From positions 3,410,001 to 3,474,000 of the forward strand of contig NZ_CP013909.1 of the NCBI RefSeq assembly GCF_001507645.1: DNA of 64,000 bases. The letters run 5' to 3'. Shown here one piece after another: positions 17,313 to 25,489 of the stretch. Origin of the DNA: Hymenobacter sedentarius (GTDB taxonomy: Bacteria; Bacteroidota; Bacteroidia; Cytophagales; Hymenobacteraceae). A model generated the notes under the pieces. That model was not told where the DNA came from. It did not search any database and was given only the letters and a program-made list of their open reading frames with translations. The translations under genes were made by a program, and so were the position numbers. Within the stretch, counting starts at the first letter, position 1. Every line of letters begins with the position of its first letter.

Positions 17313-19970
17313 TTAGTGGGCCTCTTCTTCGGCGGAGATGGCCGCCGGTCCTTCGGGCAGGTTGAGCAGCGGGCCCAGCAGCAGGGCGTTGGCAAACAGG
17401 CGCGACGTGCCGTGCCAGTAGTGGCGGAAGTTGGGGTCGTCGGCGAAGAGCACCACGCGCCCAGCGCCGGCTTTGCTCACCACCACGGCTGCCGAGTTGC
17501 TGATTTGCCGCAGGTTGGCCTGGGAGACGTAGCCGCTTACCAGGGGCTTGGCTGTGTACTGGGCCACCGTGGCGTAGGGGTTGCGGCTGGGCCGCAGGAA
17601 CGTGGTGCCGTTGCGGAACACGTACAGGCGCCTGCTCGTGAGCCCAAATCCGATGGGATTGGTAATGTCGATGTCGGCCAGGTAAATGGAGCCGGCAATG
17701 GCGCGGGTGCCTTCCTGTTCCTGCTGCACGAAATCGGCCCGGCGGCTTCCCGTAGCTTTTCCTTTGGCGGCAGCCGTTGTATCAGCCCAACCTGCGTTGG
17801 CCGGCACCAGCAGCTTCTCTTTCACAATGCCCTGCTTGATAACCCATTCTGAGGCGTTTTTCAGGGTAATCAGCGTGCCGCCGTCCTGTACCCAGCGGCG
17901 CAGCTTTTCCAAGGCAGCTTTATCAAGGCTGGTGTAGGTGCCGCCCACCAGCACGATGCTGGTGTAGCGGGCCAGCGGCGCACGGCCGAAGTTGCTCACC
18001 TCAATCCGGCTCAGGGGCAGGCCCAGCTGCTGGCTGGCCACAAACCAGGCCTCGCCCACTTCGGAGGCGTTGGTACCATTGCCTACTAGCAGGGCGGCCT
18101 GGGCTTCGGGCACCGTGCGCACATTGTTGGAGCCCAGGTCGATGCCCCCTACGCTAAAGCCGGTGGTCACGCTGGTAAAGGCTACTTGGTTCTGCCGGCT
18201 TATCCTGCTCACTACCTGGAAGACGGAGTCAGCGGGCTGCTTCTGGGCGGCCACGGGAATCACCAGCGTGCCGTAGCCGAAGTCAACGGGGTGGTCGGCG
18301 GGCCCTGCGCGGAAAGGCTTGAAGCTGACCTTGGCCACGAGGCCGGCGCGCTGCAGCGCCGTGAGGGCCCGCGGCGCGTTGTAGTCCGACCACGGCAGCA
18401 GGTAGGCGTAGCTGCTCTGGCCGCCGCGCACCTCGCCAGTTAGCTTTTTTGGCGCTTGTACCGCGGCGCCCTGCACCAGGTTGGCGTTTTTCTGCTTGGA
18501 CACGGCCAGCCCGTAGGCGTGGGCCTGGCTCCAGCCCGTCACGTCGTAGAATACACTGTCGTGAAAGGTGGTGAGCTCCTCAAACAAGGAGTTGACAATG
18601 CGGTACTGGGGCTGGGCCGTGGGCACCACGTAGGCCTTGCCCTGCTCGAAGCTCTGCTTGTCGAGCGTCACGTTTTTGCCCAACTCGTGCACTTCAATCT
18701 TGTGCTGGAGCAGCACCGTCAGGAACTTGTTGGTTAGTGTCGCGTCCTGGGCATTGCCAAACACATAGGCTTTGGTCGTAAACTTCTTCGCCTCGCTCAA
18801 GGCCGAGGTGAAAAAGTCGCGCTGGTGGCGCAGGTAGAGCTCCTTTTCTTCCACGGCGCCGCGCACGGTAGCCAGGCCCGTGGCCACGTGGTTGCGGATG
18901 GTGAAGGGGAACGTGACCACGCCGTTGGTGCCTTCCTGGGCCAGGCCGCGGGAACTGCCCACTTCAAATGTGATGCCCACGCCGCCCTCAAAATCGGGGT
19001 ACGTAGAGCCGTAGATGGGGGAAAGGTTGTCGAACTGCTCCTTGGTCCAATACAGCGAGCCCAGGTTGTCCAGCGCCTTGGCAAAGTACTTGGCCATATG
19101 CACGTTCAGTACCTCGTAGGTGGCCCGCGGAATGAGGTCGTTTTCGGTACTGTGTGGCTTGGATGGCTCGAAGTAGTAGGTGCCGTTGGTGCCCATTTCG
19201 TGAAAGTCTATCATCACGTTGGGGTACCACTCGTGGAAGAAGGCCATACGGGCCCGGCTTTCGGGCTGGGTCAGCGACAGCCAGTCGCGGTTCAGGTCGG
19301 TGTAGAAGTGGTTGGTGCGGCCGCCCGGCCAGGCCTCGGTGTGCTCGCGGTCGAGCGGGTCGGTGGGGTTGGGCCACGACTTGTTCTGGTCAAACCAATG
19401 CGAGGCGCGGTCCCGGCCATCAGGATTTTCCAGCGGGTCTACCGTGACGACGGACTGCTGCAGCCACTGCTGCGTTTCGGGGCTGGTGGAGGCCGTGAGG
19501 TAGTAGGCCAGCAGCAGCGCCGCTTCCGACGAACTGCTTTCGTTGCCGTGCACCCCGAAGTTGAGGCTCACCACCACCGGCAGCTTGCCGTAGTTGGGCG
19601 CCGGCAGCTTGGGGTCGTGCAAAGCGCGGCGGTCCTGCTGCAGTTGGGCTAGATTCTGCTGATTTTCGGGCGTGGTAATGGTGGCCACTACCTGCGGCCG
19701 CTCCTCAAACGTTGTGCCCAGCACCCGCAAACTCACCCGGTCAGACACGCGGTCCAGCTCGCGCAAATAGGCCACAATTTGGTCGGTGCGGGTGTAGTGC
19801 GAACCAATCGGGTAGCCCAGGAACTGCTCCGGCGTAGGCACTTTGGGGTCGAAGCTGCTCGCTTGAGCACCCGGGAAAAAGTAGCTGGTCTGCGCGACGG
19901 CCGGTACCGCCTGGGCTAAACCCACCAGAAGGGCTGCAGAAAAACAGGCGCGGCGAAAAGAGGTGTTCAT
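17313..19970 (-). CDS. M14 family zinc carboxypeptidase, secreted
   Basis: An 885-aa exported protein (signal peptide ending PAVAQ, about residue 27). The peptidase M14 domain fills residues 50-380. Zinc ligands are His and Glu of FGVHGNESSSSEAA and the His of MIDFHEMGTNGTYY. NPDGRDR provides the substrate-binding Asn/Arg region, and the likely catalytic Glu lies in GITFEVGSSRG. A glutamine-amidotransferase-like segment (VLVGGTYTSLDKAALEKLRRWV) occupies part of the C-terminal half. It is the third gene of an operon with SusC- and SusD-like genes, 52 bases after susD. It probably trims peptides in the periplasm or at the cell surface for uptake by that system. Confidence 0.92.
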   Translation of the reverse strand: MNTSFRRACFSAALLVGLAQAVPAVAQTSYFFPGAQASSFDPKVPTPEQFLGYPIGSHYTRTDQIVAYLRELDRVSDRVSLRVLGTTFEERPQVVATITTPENQQNLAQLQQDRRALHDPKLPAPNYGKLPVVVSLNFGVHGNESSSSEAALLLAYYLTASTSPETQQWLQQSVVTVDPLENPDGRDRASHWFDQNKSWPNPTDPLDREHTEAWPGGRTNHFYTDLNRDWLSLTQPESRARMAFFHEWYPNVMIDFHEMGTNGTYYFEPSKPHSTENDLIPRATYEVLNVHMAKYFAKALDNLGSLYWTKEQFDNLSPIYGSTYPDFEGGVGITFEVGSSRGLAQEGTNGVVTFPFTIRNHVATGLATVRGAVEEKELYLRHQRDFFTSALSEAKKFTTKAYVFGNAQDATLTNKFLTVLLQHKIEVHELGKNVTLDKQSFEQGKAYVVPTAQPQYRIVNSLFEELTTFHDSVFYDVTGWSQAHAYGLAVSKQKNANLVQGAAVQAPKKLTGEVRGGQSSYAYLLPWSDYNAPRALTALQRAGLVAKVSFKPFRAGPADHPVDFGYGTLVIPVAAQKQPADSVFQVVSRISRQNQVAFTSVTTGFSVGGIDLGSNNVRTVPEAQAALLVGNGTNASEVGEAWFVASQQLGLPLSRIEVSNFGRAPLARYTSIVLVGGTYTSLDKAALEKLRRWVQDGGTLITLKNASEWVIKQGIVKEKLLVPANAGWADTTAAAKGKATGSRRADFVQQEQEGTRAIAGSIYLADIDITNPIGFGLTSRRLYVFRNGTTFLRPSRNPYATVAQYTAKPLVSGYVSQANLRQISNSAAVVVSKAGAGRVVLFADDPNFRHYWHGTSRLFANALLLGPLLNLPEGPAAISAEEEAH

Positions 19971-20022
19971 AAAAGTGGGTTAAGCGCCTGCCGTTAGCCA
20001 GCAGGGAGTTAGTCGGCAAGAA

Positions 20023-21375
20023 TTAGTAGCCTGGGTTTTGCTCGAGGTCTGGGTCGGCTACCAGGTCATTAAAGGGGATGGGGAACACCCAGCGGCGCTG
20101 GTCTGTGACGCCCAGCACCGTGCCGGCGCGGCCGGTGCGTACTAGGTCAAACCAGCGGTCGGCCTCAAAGGCAAATTCCACTTTTCGCTCGTTTTCAATG
20201 GCCAGCAGCAGCTGCTCGGCGGTAGTGGCGGAGGTAGGGCCCACACCGGCCCGAGTGCGCACCGTGTTCAGGTCGGCAATGGCCTCAGGCAGCTTGGCTT
20301 GGCGGGCGCGGGCTTCGGCCCGGATGAGGTACTGCTCGGCCAGCCGCAGCACGTAGCTTGGGTCGTCGCGCTGGGCCGAGCGGCTGTAGAGGTTGCCGTA
20401 GGTGACATTGGCGCCGGCGATGACCGTGCTGGCAAGTAGGGCGGAACGGCTGCCGCCCACCGCGGGGTCGTTGAGCTGGGCAATGGTGGCCGGCACGGGC
20501 TGGAAGTTAAACTGTCCACCCAGGGCGCTGGGGAACCAGTTGTTCCACATGCTGTTGGCGTCGGAGTTGCTGAACGTCAGCTCAAACACCGATTCCTGGC
20601 TCAGGAAAGGCGCCGTGGAAAATGCCCGGTAGGGCGTCACCAGGCGGTAGTTGGCGCTGCCGATTACCTGCGTAGCATAAGTTTCAGCCTCGGCGTATTG
20701 CTGGCGATATAGGTGCAGGCGGGCGCGCAGGGCGCGGGCAGCGGCTTTCACGGCGCGGTTGCGGGTGGCCGCGTCGGGCAGCAGGGTTTCGGCTTGCGTG
20801 AGGTCGGCCAGTACCTGGTCGTAGGTTTGGGCGCGGGTGCTGCGCTTCAGGGCCTTGCCGTTTTCCTTGCTGCGGGTAGGAGTGAGTACCAGCGGCACGC
20901 CGCCCCAGCCGCGGCCCAGGTCGAAGTATACCAGCGCCCGCAGGAAGTGGGCTTCGCCCAGCAGCTGGTTTTTCTCGGCCGCCGGCAGCATCGGGTCGTT
21001 GATGCCGGGCAGGGCTGCAATGAGGTTGTTGGCCCCGTTCACGGCCTGGTACATCTGCGTCCAGGCTTCGGTAATCAGCACGTTGTCGGCGCTGAGCTGG
21101 TTTTGGTCGATTTGCAGAAACTGGTTGAGCGTGCCGTTGAAGCGCACGTTCTCGCCGGGCAAGAAGCCCAGCACCGGCCAATTGAGCTGGTAGTAAGCTT
21201 GCACCCGGTCGTAGGTGCCGATGGCGGCGGCCCGGGCACTGCCGGCGTCGGTAATGGCTTTGTCGTCGGGCAGCTGCTGCACCGGCGTGGGCTCCAGCAG
21301 GTCGGAGCAGGCGCCGAGGCCGAGCGTGGCGGCCACTTGGGCCACCAGAAGTAGGCGAAAGAGGGACTGTTTCAT
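20023..21375 (-). CDS. RagB/SusD family nutrient-binding outer membrane lipoprotein
   Basis: A 450-aa SusD-like protein. The lipoprotein signal ends LGLGACSD. The N-terminal TPR-like region includes DAGSARAAAIGTYDRVQ and QAVNGANNLIAALP. AEKNQLLGEAHFLRALVYFDLGRGWGGVPLVL is the hallmark SusD block. The C-terminus has LIRAEARARQAKLPEAIADLNTVRTRAGV and ENERKVEFAFEADRWFDLVRTG. It forms the surface lid over the SusC transporter encoded 13 bases upstream. The partner M14 peptidase suggests a peptide substrate. It is somewhat short for the family but complete. Confidence 0.95.
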   Translation of the reverse strand: MKQSLFRLLLVAQVAATLGLGACSDLLEPTPVQQLPDDKAITDAGSARAAAIGTYDRVQAYYQLNWPVLGFLPGENVRFNGTLNQFLQIDQNQLSADNVLITEAWTQMYQAVNGANNLIAALPGINDPMLPAAEKNQLLGEAHFLRALVYFDLGRGWGGVPLVLTPTRSKENGKALKRSTRAQTYDQVLADLTQAETLLPDAATRNRAVKAAARALRARLHLYRQQYAEAETYATQVIGSANYRLVTPYRAFSTAPFLSQESVFELTFSNSDANSMWNNWFPSALGGQFNFQPVPATIAQLNDPAVGGSRSALLASTVIAGANVTYGNLYSRSAQRDDPSYVLRLAEQYLIRAEARARQAKLPEAIADLNTVRTRAGVGPTSATTAEQLLLAIENERKVEFAFEADRWFDLVRTGRAGTVLGVTDQRRWVFPIPFNDLVADPDLEQNPGY

Positions 21376-21388
21376 CGGAAGTAAGGGC

Positions 21389-24300
21389 TTAGAGTCCGAC
21401 CGTGACGCCCACCTGAAGGGTGCGCGGCTGGGGCACCGTGGCCCAGTCGAAGTTTTTGGTGTTGCTCACGCCGCTCTGCGAGTTTACTTCCGGGTCGAGG
21501 CCGGAATAAGGCGTGATGGTGAAGAGGTTGGCAGCCTGCACGTAGACGCGCAGAGAGTTCAGGTGCGCTTTGGCGATGGTGGCGGCCGGCACGGTATAGC
21601 CCAGCGTGAGGGTGCGCAGGCGCACGAAAGAGCCGTCTTCCAGGTACCGGTCACTCAGGTTTTGCACCACGCCGCCGTAGTTGTTGCTACTGGCGTTGGT
21701 GGTCAGGCGCGGGATGTTGGTCACGTCGCCGGGCCGCTGCCAGCGCTCCAGCTGCTCGCTCAGGTAGCCGATGTTGCTCTGGGTGCCGCCGTGCACGAGG
21801 AAGAAGCGGTTCATGTTCATGATTTTCGCGCCCTGCTCGAAATTCAGCGTAAAGCCAAAGTCCACGCCTTTATAGGTAACGGAATTGGTGACGCCGCCGA
21901 AGTAGTCGGGCCAGGCGTTACCCACCAGCTTGCGGTCGGCCACGGTAATCCGGCCGTCGCCGTTCACGTCCTCGTATTCGGCGTCGCCATTTTCTGGGTT
22001 CACGCGGGTCTGGTGGTACAGCCAGAAGGAGTAGAGCGGGGCGCCCTCTTCCAGCCGAAAAATGTCGCGCGAGCCCGTGGTGATGGGCGCGGCCAGCTTT
22101 TCAATCTTGTTCACGTTGCGGGCAATGTTAACGGTGGTGCTCCACTGCAGGACGCCCTTGGGCAGCCAGTTGGCCGTGGCCTGGGCTTCAAAGCCTTTGT
22201 TGCTCACGGCGCCGTAGTTCTCTACCAGCGACGAGAAGCCCGTTTTACGCGGCACCGGCACGTTCAGCAGCAGGCCCGAGGTGTACTTGTCGTAGTAATT
22301 GAGCTCAAGCACCAGCCGGTTTTGCAGCACGGCAGCGTCCAGGCCCGCGTTCCATTGCCGGGTCGATTCCCAGCTCAGGTTGGGGTTTGCCAGCTGCAGC
22401 GGGGCCGTGCCCGGCAGGTCGAGATAGTTGGCGCCACCCTGCACCAGGCCCAGCGCCGCAAAGTCGCTGATGCCGGCCTGGTTGCCGGTTTTGCCCAAGC
22501 TGGCCCGCAGCTTCAGCTCCTGGAAAATGCCAAGGTCTTGAATGAAGCTCTCGTCGCCCAGTCGCCAGCCCAGGCCCACGGCCGGGAAATAGCCCCAGCG
22601 GTTTTCGCTGCCGAAACGCGAGGATGCATCGGCCCGCACGCTCACGTCGGCCGTGTAGCGCTCCTTGAAGCTGTAGGTGGCCTTGCCGAAAAACGACACC
22701 AGCCCGGCCTGTGAGCGCGACGAACTGCCCGTCTGGGTAGCCGCCGACGCAATGGTGGTCAGGTCATTGCCCGGAAACTGCTGGCCCGCCAGGCTGGTGC
22801 GCTGGAAGGTATTGCGCTGTAGCGTGTTGCCCACCAAGGCTTGCACCGAATGGTTCTCGCCGAAGTTGACGCTGTAGTTTAGGGTTTGCTCGTTGAGCAG
22901 GGTGATGTCGCGCGAGAGAAACGACGAGGCCGTGCCGCGCGGCTGCCCGGCTAGTATCAACGTGTTGTTGAAATTGTTCTCGTACATGTCGTTGAAGTCG
23001 ATGCTCCAACTGCTGCGAAACGTCAGGTTTTTGCCAAACTGGTAGGTGCCGTACACGTTCGAGATGACGCGCGAGCCCACCGCGTCGTTGTTCAGGTTCC
23101 TGATGAGGGCCAGGGCATTATCAAACGAGCCGTACTTGGCATAGGAGCCGTCGGGGTTGTACACCGGCAGGTTGGCGCGGGTGAACAGGGCCGAGTTGAT
23201 GACACCCACCGGGTTGTTGTCGTTGCTGCTTACGTTGCGGTGCGTGCGGCTCAGGGCCGTGCTCGTGCCAATGCGCAGCTTGTCGGTCACCGAGTTATCG
23301 AGGTTGACGCGCAGCGAAAACCGGTCAAACGCGCTGGGCTTTGCCACCGACTCCTGCGTGAAGTAGCCCGCCCCGATATAAAACTGGGTTTTGGCCGAGC
23401 CCCCGGCTGCCGACAGCTCGTAGCTGTGCGTCTGGGCGGTGCGAAACACGTCGCTGAGCCGGTCGTAGGTGGGCTGCTCTTCGGGCATGCCGCGCCCGCC
23501 GGCCGACACCGCGCGGTAGGGCACAAGCCCCGGGTTGCCGCCGTCGTTGATAAACCGCTCATTTTCCAGCGTTGCCAAATCCGGCCCGCTAGCCAGTTGG
23601 TACTGTTTCGGCGCTTTGGAGAGGGCGTGGTAGTTGTTTAAGGTGATGCGGGTTTTGTCGCCGGCTTTGCCCCGTTTGGTGGTGATGAGCACCACGCCGT
23701 TGGCGCCGCGCGAGCCGTAGATGGCCGTCGCGTTGGCGTCCTTCAGGATTTCCATGCTCTCGATGTCCTGCGGGTTCAGGTCAGCCAGCGGGTTGCTCGA
23801 CACCTGGTTGCCCAGGCCCGTCGCAATCAGGTTGGTGTTGTTGATGAACACCCCGTCGACCACGTATAGCGGGTCGTTGCTGGCGTTCACCGAGTTGCTG
23901 CCCCGGATGCGGATGAAGACGCCGCCACCCGGCACGCCCGAGTTGGCCGATACCTGCACGCCGGGCGCTTTGCCCTGCAGCAACTGGTCGGGGCTGGCCG
24001 CCGGAATGTTCTTCAACTCTTCCCCTTTCACCGAGCTTATGGCGCTGGTTAGGGTCTTGCGGTTTTGCTCGCTGTAGCCCGTCACCACCACCTCCGAGAG
24101 CTCCTGCAAATCGGCGGCGAGGTCTACGGTAAGTGCGCCACCCGTGGCTTGCAGTTCCTTCCGGGCATACCCGACGAAGCTGAATACCAGTTCGCTACCC
24201 GCGGGTACTGATAGGGAAAATTTGCCATTGACGTCGGTGGTGGTGCCAATGGTGCTGCCTTTGGCCATTACGGTCACGCCCGGCAAGGGGGTATGGCTGG

Positions 24301-24418
24301 CGGCATCGGTCACGGTGCCGCTCACGAGCGGGGCAGGGTCCGATTGGGCATAACTAGTGACGGAGGCACCTCCCCACAGCAGCAGGAAGAGCGTCCGCCG
24401 GAGCGTACGGGTATACAT
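21389..24418 (-). CDS. SusC/RagA family TonB-linked outer membrane transporter
   Basis: A 1009-aa TonB-dependent transporter. The signal peptide ends TSYAQ. It is followed by a carboxypeptidase-D-like domain (VSGTVTDAASHTPLPGVTV ... TDVNGKFSLSVP), a TonB box region (SEVVVTGYSEQNRKTL) and a plug with IRIRGSNSVNASNDPLYVVDGV and AIYGSRGANGVVLITTKRG. The 22-strand barrel ends with the short ...LQVGVTVGL. It is first in the operon with SusD and an M14 carboxypeptidase. The mRNA leader carries a SAM-I riboswitch and a short Cys-rich ORF, so expression is probably tied to S-adenosylmethionine levels. That would suit import of a sulfur or methionine source. Confidence 0.95.
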   Translation of the reverse strand: MYTRTLRRTLFLLLWGGASVTSYAQSDPAPLVSGTVTDAASHTPLPGVTVMAKGSTIGTTTDVNGKFSLSVPAGSELVFSFVGYARKELQATGGALTVDLAADLQELSEVVVTGYSEQNRKTLTSAISSVKGEELKNIPAASPDQLLQGKAPGVQVSANSGVPGGGVFIRIRGSNSVNASNDPLYVVDGVFINNTNLIATGLGNQVSSNPLADLNPQDIESMEILKDANATAIYGSRGANGVVLITTKRGKAGDKTRITLNNYHALSKAPKQYQLASGPDLATLENERFINDGGNPGLVPYRAVSAGGRGMPEEQPTYDRLSDVFRTAQTHSYELSAAGGSAKTQFYIGAGYFTQESVAKPSAFDRFSLRVNLDNSVTDKLRIGTSTALSRTHRNVSSNDNNPVGVINSALFTRANLPVYNPDGSYAKYGSFDNALALIRNLNNDAVGSRVISNVYGTYQFGKNLTFRSSWSIDFNDMYENNFNNTLILAGQPRGTASSFLSRDITLLNEQTLNYSVNFGENHSVQALVGNTLQRNTFQRTSLAGQQFPGNDLTTIASAATQTGSSSRSQAGLVSFFGKATYSFKERYTADVSVRADASSRFGSENRWGYFPAVGLGWRLGDESFIQDLGIFQELKLRASLGKTGNQAGISDFAALGLVQGGANYLDLPGTAPLQLANPNLSWESTRQWNAGLDAAVLQNRLVLELNYYDKYTSGLLLNVPVPRKTGFSSLVENYGAVSNKGFEAQATANWLPKGVLQWSTTVNIARNVNKIEKLAAPITTGSRDIFRLEEGAPLYSFWLYHQTRVNPENGDAEYEDVNGDGRITVADRKLVGNAWPDYFGGVTNSVTYKGVDFGFTLNFEQGAKIMNMNRFFLVHGGTQSNIGYLSEQLERWQRPGDVTNIPRLTTNASSNNYGGVVQNLSDRYLEDGSFVRLRTLTLGYTVPAATIAKAHLNSLRVYVQAANLFTITPYSGLDPEVNSQSGVSNTKNFDWATVPQPRTLQVGVTVGL

Positions 24419-24726
24419 AAAAGATTGATGTTGAGGTTGAGGGCCCGGCGTCGGCCGCTACCAAGCGGTGGGAGGGAAAGGCCCGTATCGAGGGGAGGGC
24501 TGGGCCGATGCGCCGCAGTCGCCGGGGCCCCTCCGGTGCACCAGGAGGAGGGTTGCGGTTGCGGCGTTCCGCGGTTGAGCTGGGCCACCGTTTGTGCACA
24601 ACGGCGCCCGGCCCCAAAGCCGCAGTATTGCCCAGAAACAGAAAATTGGCCAGCGCCCCCCGCTCACGGGAGGACGCCAATAGGCTGGCAAGAAGCCGCC
24701 GCCCGGGCACGAAAGCCCCTGCAGCA

Positions 24727-24749
24727 CCCGGCTATGGCTTAGCCGCGGG
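24727..24749 (-). promoter_or_regulatory. Small stem-loop in the susC leader
   Basis: On the minus strand CCCGCGGCT pairs with AGCCGGG around an AAGCCAT loop, with one bulged base. No T run follows, so it is not a standard terminator. Its role, if any, is unknown. Confidence 0.35.
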
Positions 24750-24758
24750 AGCCCTTAC

Positions 24759-24809
24759 GGCCGGCAGGAAAATGAAACAGCTGAATCAGCTCAACAACCC
24801 CGGCCGGCC
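24759..24809 (-). promoter_or_regulatory. Stem-loop directly after the leader ORF, possible attenuator element
   Basis: On the minus strand GGCCGGC (24809-24803) can pair with GCCGGCC (24765-24759) around a 37-base loop. The loop contains the small palindrome AGCTGATTCAGCT and an ATTTT run. The stem begins at the last base of the leader ORF stop codon, so a ribosome stalled at that ORF's end would interfere with folding. An attenuator role is inferred from position only. Confidence 0.45.
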
Positions 24810-24907
24810 TACCGCATACAGGCGGCAGCACTCAACATACAACAACACCGATGCTGTACAGCAAACGAGGTGGTCGAAACAGCGGGGAGGGGACGCAAAA
24901 AGTCCAT
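24809..24907 (-). CDS. Short Cys/Met-rich leader ORF (32 aa) downstream of SAM riboswitch
   Basis: The ATG is 7 bases after the 3' arm of riboswitch helix P1. The 32-residue product begins MDFLRPLPAV and ends HRCCCMLSAAACMR, so four Cys and two Met fall within the last twelve residues. It is too short for a normal protein, has no signal peptide, and ends where a large stem-loop begins. Those are the properties of a leader peptide for translation-dependent sensing of cysteine or methionine. There is no proof of translation, and chance occurrence cannot be excluded. Confidence 0.45.
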   Translation of the reverse strand: MDFLRPLPAVSTTSFAVQHRCCCMLSAAACMR

Positions 24908-24914
24908 GGCTTTT

Positions 24915-25013
24915 GTTTTTATATGGTCAGGACTTGGCACCGTTTCAAGGGGTTAACCTCGTTGGTTGCCGGCGTTTCGTCGAGCCTGTCTCTCCACGCC
25001 TCTGTATAAAAAC
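24915..25013 (-). ncRNA. SAM-I (S-box) riboswitch aptamer
   Basis: Read on the minus strand, a perfect 9-bp helix P1 (GTTTTTATA / TATAAAAAC) encloses the conserved S-box core. Core elements are CAGAGGCGTGGAGAGAC, then CGACGAAACGCCGGCAACC, and near the 3' side GGTGCCAAGTCCTGACC. GGCGT and ACGCC form helix P2, and the GAGA/GACGAAA bases make its kink-turn. GGCAACC with GGTGCC builds P3. This matches the SAM-I class (Rfam RF00162) in sequence and arrangement. The next full-length gene on this strand is susC, with a leader ORF in between. The riboswitch would lower expression of the SusC/SusD/M14 operon when SAM is abundant. The aptamer is clear; the switching mechanism is not evident from the sequence. 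Confidence 0.88.
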
Positions 25014-25106
25014 AATTCTTTGTTCTGAAGGAATTGTAAGGGCAAATGAAAGCACCCGGCTTTTGAAATGCTAATGCAAAAGCCAAAATTCTTTTTGCAA
25101 AGCGTA

Positions 25107-25174
25107 ATTGGCTCAGGATTGCTTCGCGGTAATAAGAGCATGAAAACAGGCCTTCTTGCCACCCCTGAGCCAAT
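25107..25174. repeat. 11-bp inverted repeat upstream of the riboswitch
   Basis: ATTGGCTCAGG (25107-25117) returns as CCTGAGCCAAT (25164-25174) with a 46-base spacer. It could form a hairpin in the RNA or mark an operator. It lies about 95 bases upstream of the riboswitch aptamer. Confidence 0.4.
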
Positions 25175-25420
25175 AAATACCTCGTTACGGCGGAGTCGCG
25201 TCGCGAAATATTTTCCCAAGAAAAAAACGTAAAAAGCTTCTCGTTGTGCAGCTCAGTTACGCTGAAGATTGGCTCTGGAACCCAACACTTATTGAGCTTC
25301 TGGTTCGGGCAGCCGCGTCTTTCCGCCGGGCAGAAGGGCCAAGTTCTGGTGGTGAAACGCTCTACCTAAGCCAGTCCACCTTGCCTAATCAGAACGAATA
25401 CGGAAGCTTATATATGGAAA

Positions 25421-25465
25421 ATAAAAACGCCCTATGGTTAAGCACTGACTCAACCATAGGACGTC
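25421..25465 (-). terminator. Terminator of the SlyD-like gene
   Basis: CGCCCTATGGTT pairs with AACCATAGGACG (one mismatch). On the minus strand it is followed by TTTTTATTTT. It lies 25 bases beyond the stop of the FKBP gene. Confidence 0.85.
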
Positions 25466-25489
25466 TTAAGAATTGAGCTAATCTAAGCC

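Larger units (their letters stand above)
24419..25489. other. Gene-poor 1.07-kb region holding the regulatory leader of the SusCD operon
   Basis: I see no ordinary protein gene on either strand here; the reading frames present lack family features and a start context. On the minus strand it holds, in transcript order, an 11-bp inverted repeat (25107-25174), a SAM-I riboswitch (24915-25013), a 32-codon Cys/Met-rich ORF (24809-24907) and two stem-loops (24759-24809 and 24727-24749). About 310 nt of untranslated leader before the susC start remain without visible structure. The terminator of the FKBP gene lies at its right end. Confidence 0.7.

Noticed and set aside
21215..22714. 499-codon open frame antisense to susC/susD
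   Set aside because: Composition artefact opposite two well-supported genes; no family pattern.
24508..25074. 188-codon open frame on the + strand upstream of susC
   Set aside because: It overlaps the riboswitch on the opposite strand. Its product is Arg/Ala/Pro-rich with no recognisable domain.
24919..25219. Short minus-strand frames across the riboswitch
   Set aside because: They lie within the conserved RNA element; their residues follow from the S-box sequence.
25246..25476. 76-codon + strand frame
   Set aside because: No start context or domain; it runs into the terminator hairpin of the SlyD-like gene.
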